Assembly: GCA_004346645.1 (NCBI GenBank)
Contig: SMDA01000012.1
Span: 1 to 36,883, forward strand
Direction: 5' to 3'
Source: Gulbenkiania mobilis
Lineage (GTDB): Bacteria > Pseudomonadota > Gammaproteobacteria > Burkholderiales > Chromobacteriaceae
DNA length: 36,883 nucleotides
Below are positions 16,475-24,085 of this stretch, in pieces (within the stretch, counting starts at the first letter, position 1; each line of letters starts with the position of its first letter). Made by a program: the position numbers and the translations under genes. The notes beneath the pieces were generated by a model. The model had not been told where the DNA came from. It saw nothing but the letters and a program-made list of their open reading frames with translations, and did not search any database.

Positions 16475-16786
16475 TCAGCAGCGACCGCACCCGGCCTCTG
16501 GCGAGGCGCGGCAGCAGTTCTCGGTCAGATAGCCCACCAGCGCGTTCATCGCCTCGAAACGGGCGCAGTAGCGGATAAACCGCCCCTCGCTCACGCCTTC
16601 GGCCAGCCCTGCGCCGCACAGGCTCTTGAGGTGAAAGGACAGGGTGGCAGGCGCAAGCGACAGTGCCTCGCCGATCTGTCCGGCCGTTAGCCCGGCCGGG
16701 CCCGTCTCTACCAGCAGGCGGAACACCGCCAGCCGGGAAGGTTGCGCCAACGCCGCCAGCATGGTCACAGCAGTGCTTGATTCCAT
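16475..16786 (-). CDS. arsR: ArsR-family arsenite-responsive repressor
   Basis: 103 residues, a winged-helix repressor that leaves DNA when As(III) binds. The recognition helix region is LTAGQIGEALSLAPATLSFHLKSL. It lacks the ELCVCDL metal site of E. coli ArsR; instead the C-terminus has Cys91, Cys92, Cys100 and Cys103 (ENCCR ... CGRC), like the C-terminal Cys triad described in Acidithiobacillus ferrooxidans ArsR. The upstream open frame to 17320 is a shadow; ATG at 16786 is preceded by GGAAA. It heads the arsR-arsC-acr3 cluster and probably represses it through a dyad just before its own start. Confidence 0.93.
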   Translation of the reverse strand: MESSTAVTMLAALAQPSRLAVFRLLVETGPAGLTAGQIGEALSLAPATLSFHLKSLCGAGLAEGVSEGRFIRYCARFEAMNALVGYLTENCCRASPEAGCGRC

Positions 16787-16787
16787 G

Positions 16788-16805
16788 TTTCCAGAATTGT
16801 GGAAA
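16788..16805. promoter_or_regulatory. Perfect dyad TTTCCA-N6-TGGAAA before arsR, candidate ArsR operator
   Basis: TTTCCAGAATTGTGGAAA, two 6-bp arms separated by six bases, lies one base upstream of the arsR ATG and covers its ribosome site. A possible promoter further upstream on the minus strand is TTGCGT, 17 bases, TTATGC. Position and symmetry suggest autoregulation; ArsR operators vary, so the sequence is not diagnostic. Confidence 0.4.
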
Positions 16806-16866
16806 TAATAACCAGCATAAAGCGCACTCTCGCCGGTACGCAAGACCCGTCGCCCGTTCGGTTCGC

Positions 16867-17787
16867 TCAGGCAGCCGGGGGCGCCGGGGCCGGCACAGTC
16901 GGACGCCGCTTTTCGGTCATCCCGCCCGAGAGCAGGCTGGCCCCGCCAATCAGGGCACCGCCGGCCCATTCGCTCAGGCTCATGCGCTCGCCCGCCAGGA
17001 AATAGGCCGACAGGGCGGCAAACACCAGCTCCATCAGCATCAGGGTCATCACCTGGGTGGCGGGCAGAATGGTCAGCCCATGCATGGAAATCACACTGGT
17101 GGCCAAGAGCGTGGCACCCAGCGCCAGCAGCACCAGCCACTGCCAGCCAGACACCGCACCGATCTCGGCCAGGTCGCCGCGCACCAGCAGCGCCCCAAGG
17201 CCGAAGCCAGCCACCCCCAGCCATACCGACGCCGACTTCACCGGTACCGGCAAACCCTGCGCCTGACGACTGATGACATTCCCCAACGCAAACGCCACCC
17301 CGCCCGACAGCGCCAGCCACTCCGCCCGGGTGGACAGCGGCAGCGCGCCGTCAAACAGGCCGGGCCGGTACAGGATCACCGCACAGCCCGTCAGCGACAT
17401 GGCCACCACCTGCCAGCCGCGCCGGGTCAGGCGTTCGTGCAGCAGCAGGCTGGAAAAGAACACCGTCCACAGCGGCGACAGATAGAACAGGAGCAGCACG
17501 CGCATGACCTGTCCTTCGGACACCGCCCAGGTATAGCTGAAGTTGCACCAGCCGTAGAGCAGCGTCAGCGGCACCAGCACCCGCTCGAAGCGCAGCTGGC
17601 GGCGGTAGGTGTCGAAGAACACCACGCCGCCGAGCGCGATGGAAACGAGATAGACCATCAGCGAGGTGGTGGCGGTAGAAACGCCTGCCTCGGCCATGTG
17701 GCGGAACGGAAACCACATGAGTCCCCATACCAGCGCCGAGGTCATGGCACACAGCACCGCCAGCCTTTTTTGTTTTACAAGATCCAT
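16867..17787 (-). CDS. DMT-superfamily EamA-type exporter
   Basis: 306 residues with about ten membrane helices in two EamA repeats (first repeat from TSALVWGLMWFPFRH; second after LALSGGVAFALGNVISRQ). DMT carriers export metabolites or amino acids, but the substrate cannot be told. The frame runs on to 17958 into dapC, but that upstream part is a shadow; the start at 17787 begins MDLVKQKR directly before TM1. The ribosome site is weak. It ends 80 bases before arsR on the same strand and diverges from dapC with only 48 bases between starts. Confidence 0.87.
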   Translation of the reverse strand: MDLVKQKRLAVLCAMTSALVWGLMWFPFRHMAEAGVSTATTSLMVYLVSIALGGVVFFDTYRRQLRFERVLVPLTLLYGWCNFSYTWAVSEGQVMRVLLLFYLSPLWTVFFSSLLLHERLTRRGWQVVAMSLTGCAVILYRPGLFDGALPLSTRAEWLALSGGVAFALGNVISRQAQGLPVPVKSASVWLGVAGFGLGALLVRGDLAEIGAVSGWQWLVLLALGATLLATSVISMHGLTILPATQVMTLMLMELVFAALSAYFLAGERMSLSEWAGGALIGGASLLSGGMTEKRRPTVPAPAPPAA

Positions 17788-17804
17788 GATGTTTTCTGTA
17801 AGAT
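17774..17804 (+). promoter_or_regulatory. Possible dapC promoter overlapping the DMT gene start
   Basis: -35 TTTACA (17774-17779), a 19-base spacer and -10 TAAGAT (17799-17804), leaving a short leader before the dapC GTG at 17836. The -35 falls inside the first codons of the divergent DMT gene. The spacer is long, so this is tentative. Confidence 0.35.
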
Positions 17805-17835
17805 GGACGCTTTTGTTGCGTCGCAAGGAGCCGGT

Positions 17836-19038
17836 GTGAATCCCCACCTCGCCCAGTTGCAGCCCTACCCCTTCCAGCGTCTGCGTGGCCTGCTGGCCGG
17901 TGCACAGCCGCCTGCCGACCTTAGGCATGTCAATCTGTCGATTGGCGAACCCAAGCATCCGGCACCGGATGTGGTGAAGACTGCTCTGACCGGCTCACTG
18001 GAAGGGTTGTCTGCCTACCCGGCCACGCTCGGCAGCGAGGCGCTACGCACTGCCTGCGCTGGCTGGCTGGCTCGCCGCTACGGCGTTGCCGTGGATGCAG
18101 CGCGGGAGGTGCTACCGGTCAACGGCAGCCGCGAGGCCCTGTTCGCCTTCGTGCAGACAGTCATCGACGCCAGCGGCCCCGAGCGTCCGGTGGTGATCTC
18201 ACCCAATCCCTTTTACCAGATTTACGAGGGGGCAGCACTGCTTGCGGGGGCCGAGCCCTTCTATGTCAACTGCACCGCCGCGCACCGCTTTCAGCCGGAC
18301 TGGAAGGCCGTGCCCGAATCGGTATGGCAGCGCACCCGGCTGGTGTTCGTGTGCTCGCCGGGCAACCCCACCGGTGCGGTGATGCGTCTGGAGGACTGGC
18401 AGACGCTGTTTGCGCTCTCCGACCGCTACGGTTTTGTCATCGCCAGCGACGAATGCTATTCGGAAATCTACTTTGATGCGCCTCCGCTGGGCGGCCTGGA
18501 AGCTGCTTCCAGGCTGGGGCGCGGCTTTGAGCGCCTGGTAATGTTCACCAGCCTTTCCAAGCGCTCCAATGTGCCGGGGATGCGCTCGGGCTTCGTCGCC
18601 GGCGATGCCGCACTCCTCGAAAAATTCCTGCTTTACCGCACCTATCACGGCAGTGCCATGTCGCCGGTGTTCCAGGCAGCCAGCGTGGCAGCTTGGAACG
18701 ACGAGAGCCATGTTTCGGCCAACCGTGCGCTGTATGCCGCGAAGTTCGACGCCGTAACCGGACAGGTGGCTTCGGTGCTGGACGTGTGCCGTCCTGAAGC
18801 GGGCTTCTACCTCTGGGCACGCGTGCCTGACGGGGACGACGCCGCATTCGCCCGTGCCCTGTTCGAGGCCGAGCACGTCACCGTCCTGCCCGGCAGTTTT
18901 CTGGCGCGTGACGCGCACGGCACCAACCCGGGCCGCGGCTACGTCCGGCTGGCCCTGGTTGCCCCCCTCGAAGAATGCATCGAAGCGGCGTACCGCATTG
19001 TCCGCTTCGTTTCCCGAATCACGAACCCCAGCACTTGA
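17836..19038 (+). CDS. dapC: Succinyldiaminopimelate transaminase
   Basis: 400 residues, a fold-type I PLP aminotransferase. DapC converts N-succinyl-2-amino-6-ketopimelate to N-succinyl-LL-diaminopimelate in the lysine/peptidoglycan pathway. Seen are NLSIGEPKH near the N-terminus, [30 protein letters not shown], and the PLP lysine in [15 protein letters not shown]. The best start is GTG 17836, with AAGGAG five bases upstream, giving [13 protein letters not shown]; an ATG at 17803 has no such site. dapD follows after 44 bases, so the two form an operon and the assignment to DapC rather than a generic aminotransferase is well supported. Confidence 0.94.
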   Translation: MNPHLAQLQPYPFQRLRGLLAGAQPPADLRHVNLSIGEPKHPAPDVVKTALTGSLEGLSAYPATLGSEALRTACAGWLARRYGVAVDAAREVLPVNGSREALFAFVQTVIDASGPERPVVISPNPFYQIYEGAALLAGAEPFYVNCTAAHRFQPDWKAVPESVWQRTRLVFVCSPGNPTGAVMRLEDWQTLFALSDRYGFVIASDECYSEIYFDAPPLGGLEAASRLGRGFERLVMFTSLSKRSNVPGMRSGFVAGDAALLEKFLLYRTYHGSAMSPVFQAASVAAWNDESHVSANRALYAAKFDAVTGQVASVLDVCRPEAGFYLWARVPDGDDAAFARALFEAEHVTVLPGSFLARDAHGTNPGRGYVRLALVAPLEECIEAAYRIVRFVSRITNPST

Positions 19039-19082
19039 GAGACATGACGGTTTCCATCCATCTCGCCAAAGGACTCAATCAC

Positions 19083-19904
19083 ATGCACCCGATCCAGGCC
19101 CTGATCGAAGAAGCGTTCGAACAACGCGCCGCCCTCACTCCCGCCACCGTATCGGCCGAGCTCAAGTCAGCCATCGGTCAGGTCATCGACGAACTGGACG
19201 CCGGCCGCCTGCGCGTGGCCGAGAAGATCGACGGTGAATGGGTGACGCACCAGTGGGTGAAGAAGGCCGTGCTGCTGTCCTTCCGCATCCGCGACAATGC
19301 AGTGTCGGACGACGGAGTGAGCCGCTATTTCGACAAGGTGGACACCAAGTTCGCCGAATGGAACCAAAGCCGCTTCCAGGAAGCCGGCTTCCGCGTCGTG
19401 CCGGGCGCCGTGGCACGCAAGGGCAGCTTCATCGCCCGCAATACCGTGCTGATGCCCTCCTATGTGAATATCGGCGCCTACGTGGACGAAGGCACCATGG
19501 TGGACACTTGGGCGACGGTCGGCTCCTGCGCGCAGATCGGCAGAAACGTGCACCTCTCCGGCGGTGTGGGCATCGGCGGAGTGCTGGAGCCGCTGCAGGC
19601 CAACCCCACCATCATTGAGGACAACTGCTTCATCGGCGCCCGTTCCGAGATTGTCGAGGGTGTGATCGTGGGCGAAGGCTCGGTGATCTCGATGGGTGTC
19701 TACATCGGCCAGTCCACCAAGATCTACGACCGTGAGACCGGCGAGGTCAGCTACGGCCGTGTGCCGCCGGGTTCGGTGGTGGTATCGGGCAGCCTGCCGG
19801 CCAAGGATGGCAGCCACAGCCTTTACTGCGCCGTGATCGTGAAGAAGGTGGACGCTCAGACCCGCAGCAAGACCAGCATCAACGACCTGCTGCGCGGCGT
19901 CTGA
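19083..19904 (+). CDS. dapD: Tetrahydrodipicolinate N-succinyltransferase
   Basis: 273 residues (E. coli 274). Transfers succinyl from succinyl-CoA to tetrahydrodipicolinate in the cytoplasm, the step before DapC. The N-terminal helical domain includes [25 protein letters not shown]; the middle shows left-handed beta-helix hexapeptide repeats ([27 protein letters not shown]), and the C-terminus [23 protein letters not shown] is typical. ATG 19083 follows AAAGGA at nine bases. It is the second gene of dapC-dapD. Confidence 0.96.
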   Translation: MHPIQALIEEAFEQRAALTPATVSAELKSAIGQVIDELDAGRLRVAEKIDGEWVTHQWVKKAVLLSFRIRDNAVSDDGVSRYFDKVDTKFAEWNQSRFQEAGFRVVPGAVARKGSFIARNTVLMPSYVNIGAYVDEGTMVDTWATVGSCAQIGRNVHLSGGVGIGGVLEPLQANPTIIEDNCFIGARSEIVEGVIVGEGSVISMGVYIGQSTKIYDRETGEVSYGRVPPGSVVVSGSLPAKDGSHSLYCAVIVKKVDAQTRSKTSINDLLRGV

Positions 19905-19977
19905 GCCGTTACGGGGTGCTGGCCCTCGGCCCGGGCACCCCGCAAAACCCATCCGTCATTAGGCCCCATCGCCCGGC

Positions 19978-20007
19978 TTGTCGGACGACAGGGAAAACCT
20001 TTATAAT
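19978..20007 (+). promoter_or_regulatory. Promoter of the mla operon
   Basis: -35 TTGTCG (19978-19983), an 18-base spacer and a perfect -10 TATAAT (20002-20007). The predicted start near 20014 leaves a leader of about 75 bases. The dapD-mlaF gap (185 bases) also has a GC-rich hairpin at 19912-19942 without a T-run. Confidence 0.65.
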
Positions 20008-20089
20008 TCCGTCATCTAGGGGCGCAGCATTGCGGCCCCTGTTTTCGTTTGTTGCCGCTGTTTTGTACAGCACACACCCGGGTTCCCCC

Positions 20090-20902
20090 TTGGACACATT
20101 CATCGAATTCAGGAATGTCTCGTTCGCCTATGGCGAGCGGCCGATTCTGAAGAACCTCAACCTGACCGTACCGCGCGGCAAGCTCGTGGCCATCATGGGC
20201 GGCAGCGGTAGCGGCAAGACCACGCTGCTGCGGCTGATCTCCGGCCAGGTCAGGCCGCAGTCGGGCGAGGTGCGTGTGAACGGCGTGGACGTGGCCACCC
20301 TGTCGGGCCGCGCGCTCTACGAGCACCGCCGGCGCATGGGCATGCTGTTCCAGTTCGGCGCCCTGTTCACCGACCTGTCTGTGTTCGAGAACGTGGCCTT
20401 TCCTCTGCGCGAACACACCCGCCTGCCGGAGTCGATGATCCGCGACCTCGTCATCATGAAGCTGGCCGCTGTCGGCCTGCGCGGCACCCAGGACCTGATG
20501 CCCGGCGAACTTTCAGGCGGCATGGCGCGTCGTGTGGCACTGGCGCGCGCGATCGCGCTCGACCCGGCGCTGATGCTGTACGACGAGCCCTTCACCGGGC
20601 TGGACCCGATCTCGCTGGGTGTGATCGGCCATCTGATCAAGAAGCTCAACGACACCTTGGGCACCACCGCACTGATGGTCACCCACGACGTGCATACCTC
20701 GCTCGACATCGTCGACTACGTCTACTTCGTGGCCAATGGCGAGATTATCGCTGAAGGCACGCCCGAGGCCGTACGTGCTTCCGACTCGCCCTGGGTGCGG
20801 CAGTTCGTCTCCGGCCAGCCGGACGGCCCGGTGCATTTCGCCTATCCGGCCGCACGCACGTTGGCCGAAGACCTCGGTTTTCAGGGAGAGTCCGGTGTTT
20901 GA
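20090..20902 (+). CDS. mlaF: Phospholipid ABC transporter ATP-binding protein MlaF
   Basis: 270 residues from a TTG start. MlaF powers the inner-membrane MlaFEDB complex that moves phospholipids between inner membrane and the periplasmic carrier MlaC. Walker A is GGSGSGKTT, the signature LSGGMARRVALARA, and Walker B LMLYDEPFTGLD. The reading frame continues upstream, but family homology starts at DTFIEFRNVSFAYG, which makes TTG 20090 the best start despite a poor ribosome site. It overlaps mlaE by eight bases and leads mlaFEDCB-mlaA. Confidence 0.94.
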   Translation: MDTFIEFRNVSFAYGERPILKNLNLTVPRGKLVAIMGGSGSGKTTLLRLISGQVRPQSGEVRVNGVDVATLSGRALYEHRRRMGMLFQFGALFTDLSVFENVAFPLREHTRLPESMIRDLVIMKLAAVGLRGTQDLMPGELSGGMARRVALARAIALDPALMLYDEPFTGLDPISLGVIGHLIKKLNDTLGTTALMVTHDVHTSLDIVDYVYFVANGEIIAEGTPEAVRASDSPWVRQFVSGQPDGPVHFAYPAARTLAEDLGFQGESGV

Positions 20903-21680
20903 GACCATTGCCGCGCCGTGGCGCAAGCTCGGCCACCTCACCATCAACGCCATCTGGCGCTTGGGGTTCGCAGCCCGCTTCTTCGGCGCCATCCTGCTGT
21001 ACTCGGGCCAGAGTCTCACGCGCTTCGGCCTCACCATCCGCGAGGTCTACTTCGCCGGGGTGCTATCGCTGATCATCATCACCGTGTCCGGCCTGTTCGT
21101 GGGCATGGTGCTGGGCCTGCAGGGTTACACCACCCTGGTGCGGTTCGGCTCGGCCGACGCGCTGGGCGCGGTGGTCGCGCTGGCGCTGCTGCGCGAACTG
21201 GGCCCGGTGCTCGCAGCACTGCTCTTCGCCAGCCGTGCAGGCAGCGCGATGACGGCGGAAATCGGCCTGATGAAGGCCACCGAGCAGCTGGACGCCATGA
21301 ACGTCATGGCGGTCAACCCGATCGCGCGCGTCGTGGCCCCGCGCTTCTGGGCCGGCGTACTGTCGATGCCGGTACTGGCCGCACTCTTCAACATGATGGG
21401 GATCTTCGGCGGCTATCTTGTCGGCGTGTTGCTGATCGGCATCGACGAAGGCACCTACTGGTCCCAGATGCAAAATGCCGTCGACCTGTACGTGGACGTG
21501 GTCAACGGCCTGATCAAGAGCCTGGTCTTCGGGGCGGCCGTCACGCTGATTGCCGTTTTCGAGGGCTATGACGCCCAGCCCACTGCAGCGGGCGTATCGG
21601 CCGCCACCACGCGCACCGTGGTCACCTCGGCACTTGCCGTGCTCGCACTGGACTTTGTCCTGACAGCCTTCATGTTTTAG
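20895..21680 (+). CDS. mlaE: Phospholipid ABC transporter permease MlaE
   Basis: 261 residues, a multi-helix inner-membrane permease of the MlaE/TrbE family that dimerises between MlaF and MlaD. Conserved blocks include YFAGVLSLIIITVSGLFVGMVLGLQG, ALLRELGPVLAALLFASRAGSAMTAEI and NPIARVVAPRFWAG. The start is GTG 20895, overlapping the end of mlaF by eight bases, with GGGAGA upstream; the longer open frame is a shadow of mlaF. Confidence 0.94.
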   Translation: MFETIAAPWRKLGHLTINAIWRLGFAARFFGAILLYSGQSLTRFGLTIREVYFAGVLSLIIITVSGLFVGMVLGLQGYTTLVRFGSADALGAVVALALLRELGPVLAALLFASRAGSAMTAEIGLMKATEQLDAMNVMAVNPIARVVAPRFWAGVLSMPVLAALFNMMGIFGGYLVGVLLIGIDEGTYWSQMQNAVDLYVDVVNGLIKSLVFGAAVTLIAVFEGYDAQPTAAGVSAATTRTVVTSALAVLALDFVLTAFMF

Positions 21681-21691
21681 GAACGGATTGG

Positions 21692-22180
21692 ATGAAACGC
21701 TCTACTATTGACCTGTGGGTCGGCCTGTTCGTGGCAATCGGCCTGATGGCCGTCACCTTCCTCGCACTGAAGGTGGCCAACCTCACCCCCACCAGCGCCC
21801 GCGAGAGTTATGTGCTGTACGCGGACTTCGACAACATCGGCGGGCTGAAGGTGAAGGCGCCCGTTAAATCCTCCGGCGTCGTGGTCGGCCGCGTAGCGGA
21901 CATCCAGCTGGACACCAAGCGCTACATTGCGCAGGTGACGCTCTCGCTGGATAGCCGCTACCGCTTCAGCCGGGACGTCAGTGCCGAGATCCTCACCTCT
22001 GGCCTGCTCGGTGAGCAGTACATCGGGTTGGTGCAAGGCGGTGACGAGGAAGACTTGAAACCGGGTGAGCGCATCACCATTACCTCTTCTGCACTCGTGC
22101 TTGAGCAGCTGATCGGCAAGTTCATGACCAGCGTGGCCGAACGCCCGGACAGTGGGCCGGCCGCAAGCGCGGCGCAGTGA
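21692..22180 (+). CDS. mlaD: Phospholipid transport MCE-domain protein MlaD
   Basis: 162 residues. One N-terminal membrane helix (VGLFVAIGLMAVTFLAL) anchors a periplasmic MCE domain (YADFDNIGGLKVKAPVKSSGVVVGRV, LLGEQYIGLVQG) that forms the hexameric ring receiving lipid from or giving it to MlaC. Length and motif fit MlaD. It follows mlaE by 11 bases. Confidence 0.95.
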   Translation: MKRSTIDLWVGLFVAIGLMAVTFLALKVANLTPTSARESYVLYADFDNIGGLKVKAPVKSSGVVVGRVADIQLDTKRYIAQVTLSLDSRYRFSRDVSAEILTSGLLGEQYIGLVQGGDEEDLKPGERITITSSALVLEQLIGKFMTSVAERPDSGPAASAAQ

Positions 22181-22233
22181 CCGGACGCACCGCCTACCGA
22201 ACCTCTGTATCACTCTTTGGAATACACACCGAA

Positions 22234-22863
22234 ATGATGAAACGCCTTTTTATCGCCCTGGCGGCTTTTGTGGGCTTTTCGCTGGCGGCGGCGCACGCCG
22301 AGTCGTCCAACCCGGTCGACCTGGTCTCCGACACCTCGCGCCAGGTCCTTGACCTGCTGAAGAAAGATGACGGCAAGAACTCGCGCCAGGTGCGCGCGCA
22401 AGTGGAGGCGCTGGTCGTGCCGAAGTTCGACTTCAAGCGCATGACCGCCCTGGCCGTGGGCCGTGGCTGGCGCGATGCCACGCCCGACCAGCAGGCCGAG
22501 CTGTCCAGCCAGTTCCAGTCGCTGCTTACCCGAACCTATGCGTCGACGATGTGGCGCTTCAAGCAGGCGCAGATCGACGTGAAGCCCAATGCAACGCTGA
22601 CGCCGGACGGCCGCGAGGCCACCGTACGCAGCGAGGTGCTGCTGCCCAACAGTGCCGACAAGAAGCCGGTGTCGGTGGACTACATCCTCTACCGCACCCC
22701 GCAGGGCTGGCGCGTGTACAACGTCATCGTGGAAGGCGCGAGCCTGGTGACGGTGTATCGTAACCAGTTCAACGAGGAAATCCGCAAGAACGGCATCGAC
22801 GGCCTGATCAAAGTGCTACGCACAAAAAACGACAGCGTGCCGCCGGTGGCGCGCGCAGGCTGA
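22234..22863 (+). CDS. mlaC: Periplasmic phospholipid-binding protein MlaC
   Basis: 209 residues. Carries single phospholipids between MlaA at the outer membrane and MlaFEDB. A signal peptide is clear (MMKRLFIALAAFVGFSLAAAHA, cut after the AHA). The mature part has the Tgt2/MlaC pattern, such as FDFKRMTALAVGRGWRDATPDQQAEL, SVDYILYRTPQGWRVYNVIVEG and RNQFNEEIRKNGIDGLI. The frame opens at GTG 22177 overlapping mlaD, but that would put 19 residues before the signal peptide, so ATG 22234 is chosen; its ribosome site is weak. Confidence 0.94.
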   Translation: MMKRLFIALAAFVGFSLAAAHAESSNPVDLVSDTSRQVLDLLKKDDGKNSRQVRAQVEALVVPKFDFKRMTALAVGRGWRDATPDQQAELSSQFQSLLTRTYASTMWRFKQAQIDVKPNATLTPDGREATVRSEVLLPNSADKKPVSVDYILYRTPQGWRVYNVIVEGASLVTVYRNQFNEEIRKNGIDGLIKVLRTKNDSVPPVARAG

Positions 22864-22870
22864 GCCCCCA

Positions 22871-23158
22871 ATGAAGGTTCTGACCTGCCCGTCGGCACGA
22901 TTGGATCTTGCACAGGCCGAACAGCTGTTCGGCCTGTGGCAGGCGGCCGCCCGGAATGACGATGTCACGCTGGACCTCTCCGGCGTGACCTCTGCGGACT
23001 CGTCGGCCCTGGCTCTGATCCTGGAAACGCTGCGCGCCGCCGGCTCCGCCGGCCACCGCGTCAGTGTGGCGCATCTTCCGGCCAGCCTGCACGGGCTGGC
23101 TGCACTTTACGGACTCGGCCCCTGGCTGGGACGACTCGAAGGGAACACTGCGGCATGA
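22871..23158 (+). CDS. mlaB: STAS-domain protein MlaB
   Basis: 95 residues, a stand-alone cytoplasmic STAS domain that binds MlaF and is needed for assembly and activity of the transporter. DVTLDLSGVTSADSSALALILETLRAA is the STAS helix-1 motif with DSSALA. It starts seven bases after mlaC and overlaps mlaA by four bases (ATGA). The gene contains a 28-bp perfect palindrome at 22911-22938. Confidence 0.9.
   Translation: MKVLTCPSARLDLAQAEQLFGLWQAAARNDDVTLDLSGVTSADSSALALILETLRAAGSAGHRVSVAHLPASLHGLAALYGLGPWLGRLEGNTAA
22911..22938. repeat. 28-bp perfect palindrome inside mlaB
   Basis: CACAGGCCGAACAG followed immediately by its exact reverse complement, with no spacer. It lies 40 bases into mlaB and encodes part of LAQAEQLFGLWQ. 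As RNA it could fold into a 12-bp stem with a four-base loop. Each arm contains GGCCGAA, the inner part of the uptake-like repeat. Confidence 0.8.
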
Positions 23159-23937
23159 AACTCGCCTCTACCGTACTTCTCGCAGCCGTACTGGCCACCA
23201 CCGGCTGTGCCTCGGCCCCCACCTCGCCGCAGGACCCGCTGGAGCCGATGAACCGCGCGGTATACCGCTTCAATGACGTGGCCGACCGGGCCGTGATGAA
23301 ACCCCTGGCCCAAGGCTACCGCACCGTCACCCCCCAGCCGGCCCGTACTGCGGTCAGCAACTTCTTCGGCAACCTGCGTGATGTGCAGAGCGCCCTCAAT
23401 CACGTGCTGCAGGCCGAGCCTGAGCGTGCGCTTAACGACGTCATGCGCGTGGCCATCAACAGTACCTTCGGGCTATTCGGCCTGATCGACATCGCCACCC
23501 CCGCCGGCCTGAAGAGCTACAAGGCCGGCTTTGGCGATACCCTGGCCCGCTGGGGCTGGAAGAGCAGCAGCTATCTCGTACTGCCACTTCTGGGACCCTC
23601 GACAGTGCGGGATGGCCTGGGCACGGCGGTGAACATCGCAGCCGACCCGACGGGGGAGGCCTGGCCCACCCACACCAGCCGTAGCGTCGGCATCGGCGTG
23701 AACGCGGTCAGCGTCCGCGAACGTCTGCTCGGCATGGAAAAGACCGTGGAAGAGGCCGCCCTCGACCCTTACAGCTATACCCGCGATGCCTATCTGGCCT
23801 TGCGTGCGCAGCAAGTGGGAACGCCACAACTCAACGATGGCAGCCCCACCGACGACCTGGACATCGACGAACTGGTCCCGGTGCCTACGGACCCCGCCAC
23901 GCAGGCGGTGCCAGTGGATGCCTCCGCAGCCCAGTAA
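23155..23937 (+). CDS. mlaA: Outer-membrane lipoprotein MlaA (VacJ)
   Basis: 260 residues. MlaA sits in the outer membrane and removes mislocalised phospholipid from the outer leaflet, passing it to MlaC. Signal peptide with lipobox ATTGC (lipidated Cys about residue 18), then DPLEPMNRAVYRFNDVADRAV, NFFGNLRDVQSALNHVLQ, FGLFGLIDIATPAGL and FGDTLARWGW, all typical. It overlaps mlaB by four bases. An acidic C-terminal tail (DDLDIDELVP) extends past the core. In E. coli mlaA is unlinked; adjacency to mlaFEDCB is usual in betaproteobacteria. Confidence 0.95.
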   Translation: MKLASTVLLAAVLATTGCASAPTSPQDPLEPMNRAVYRFNDVADRAVMKPLAQGYRTVTPQPARTAVSNFFGNLRDVQSALNHVLQAEPERALNDVMRVAINSTFGLFGLIDIATPAGLKSYKAGFGDTLARWGWKSSSYLVLPLLGPSTVRDGLGTAVNIAADPTGEAWPTHTSRSVGIGVNAVSVRERLLGMEKTVEEAALDPYSYTRDAYLALRAQQVGTPQLNDGSPTDDLDIDELVPVPTDPATQAVPVDASAAQ

Positions 23938-23956
23938 ATCCTGCTGCCCGGTTTCG

Positions 23957-23981
23957 GGGCACCCTGAGGGGTGCCCTTTTT
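23957..23981 (+). terminator. Rho-independent terminator of the mla operon
   Basis: An 8-bp stem GGGCACCC (23957-23964) / GGGTGCCC (23969-23976), loop TGAG, then five T residues. It starts 20 bases after the mlaA stop. Confidence 0.88.
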
Positions 23982-24041
23982 CATGCCTTCACAGCGTCCT
24001 TTCGGTAACGGTCAATACCTACGTCAGCCAGACAGAGCATG

Positions 24042-24064
24042 AAAAAACCCCGCCGAGGCGGGGC
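24042..24064 (-). terminator. Rho-independent terminator of the efflux operon
   Basis: On the minus strand a 7-bp stem CCCCGCC / GGCGGGG with a 2-base loop (extending by GC pairs) is followed by six T residues (A-run 24042-24047). It lies about 22 bases beyond the stop of the outer-membrane efflux gene and faces the mla terminator. Confidence 0.85.
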
Positions 24065-24085
24065 CGACACCCAGCAGCAAGGAGC

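Noticed and set aside
16464-16619. Upstream extension of the small ars-operon frame
   Set aside because: It overlaps arsR in another phase and is Arg-rich shadow; only the part after the arsR stop is a candidate gene.
19912-19942. Hairpin CGGGGTGC / GCACCCCG after dapD
   Set aside because: Large GC-rich loop and no T-run, so not called a terminator.
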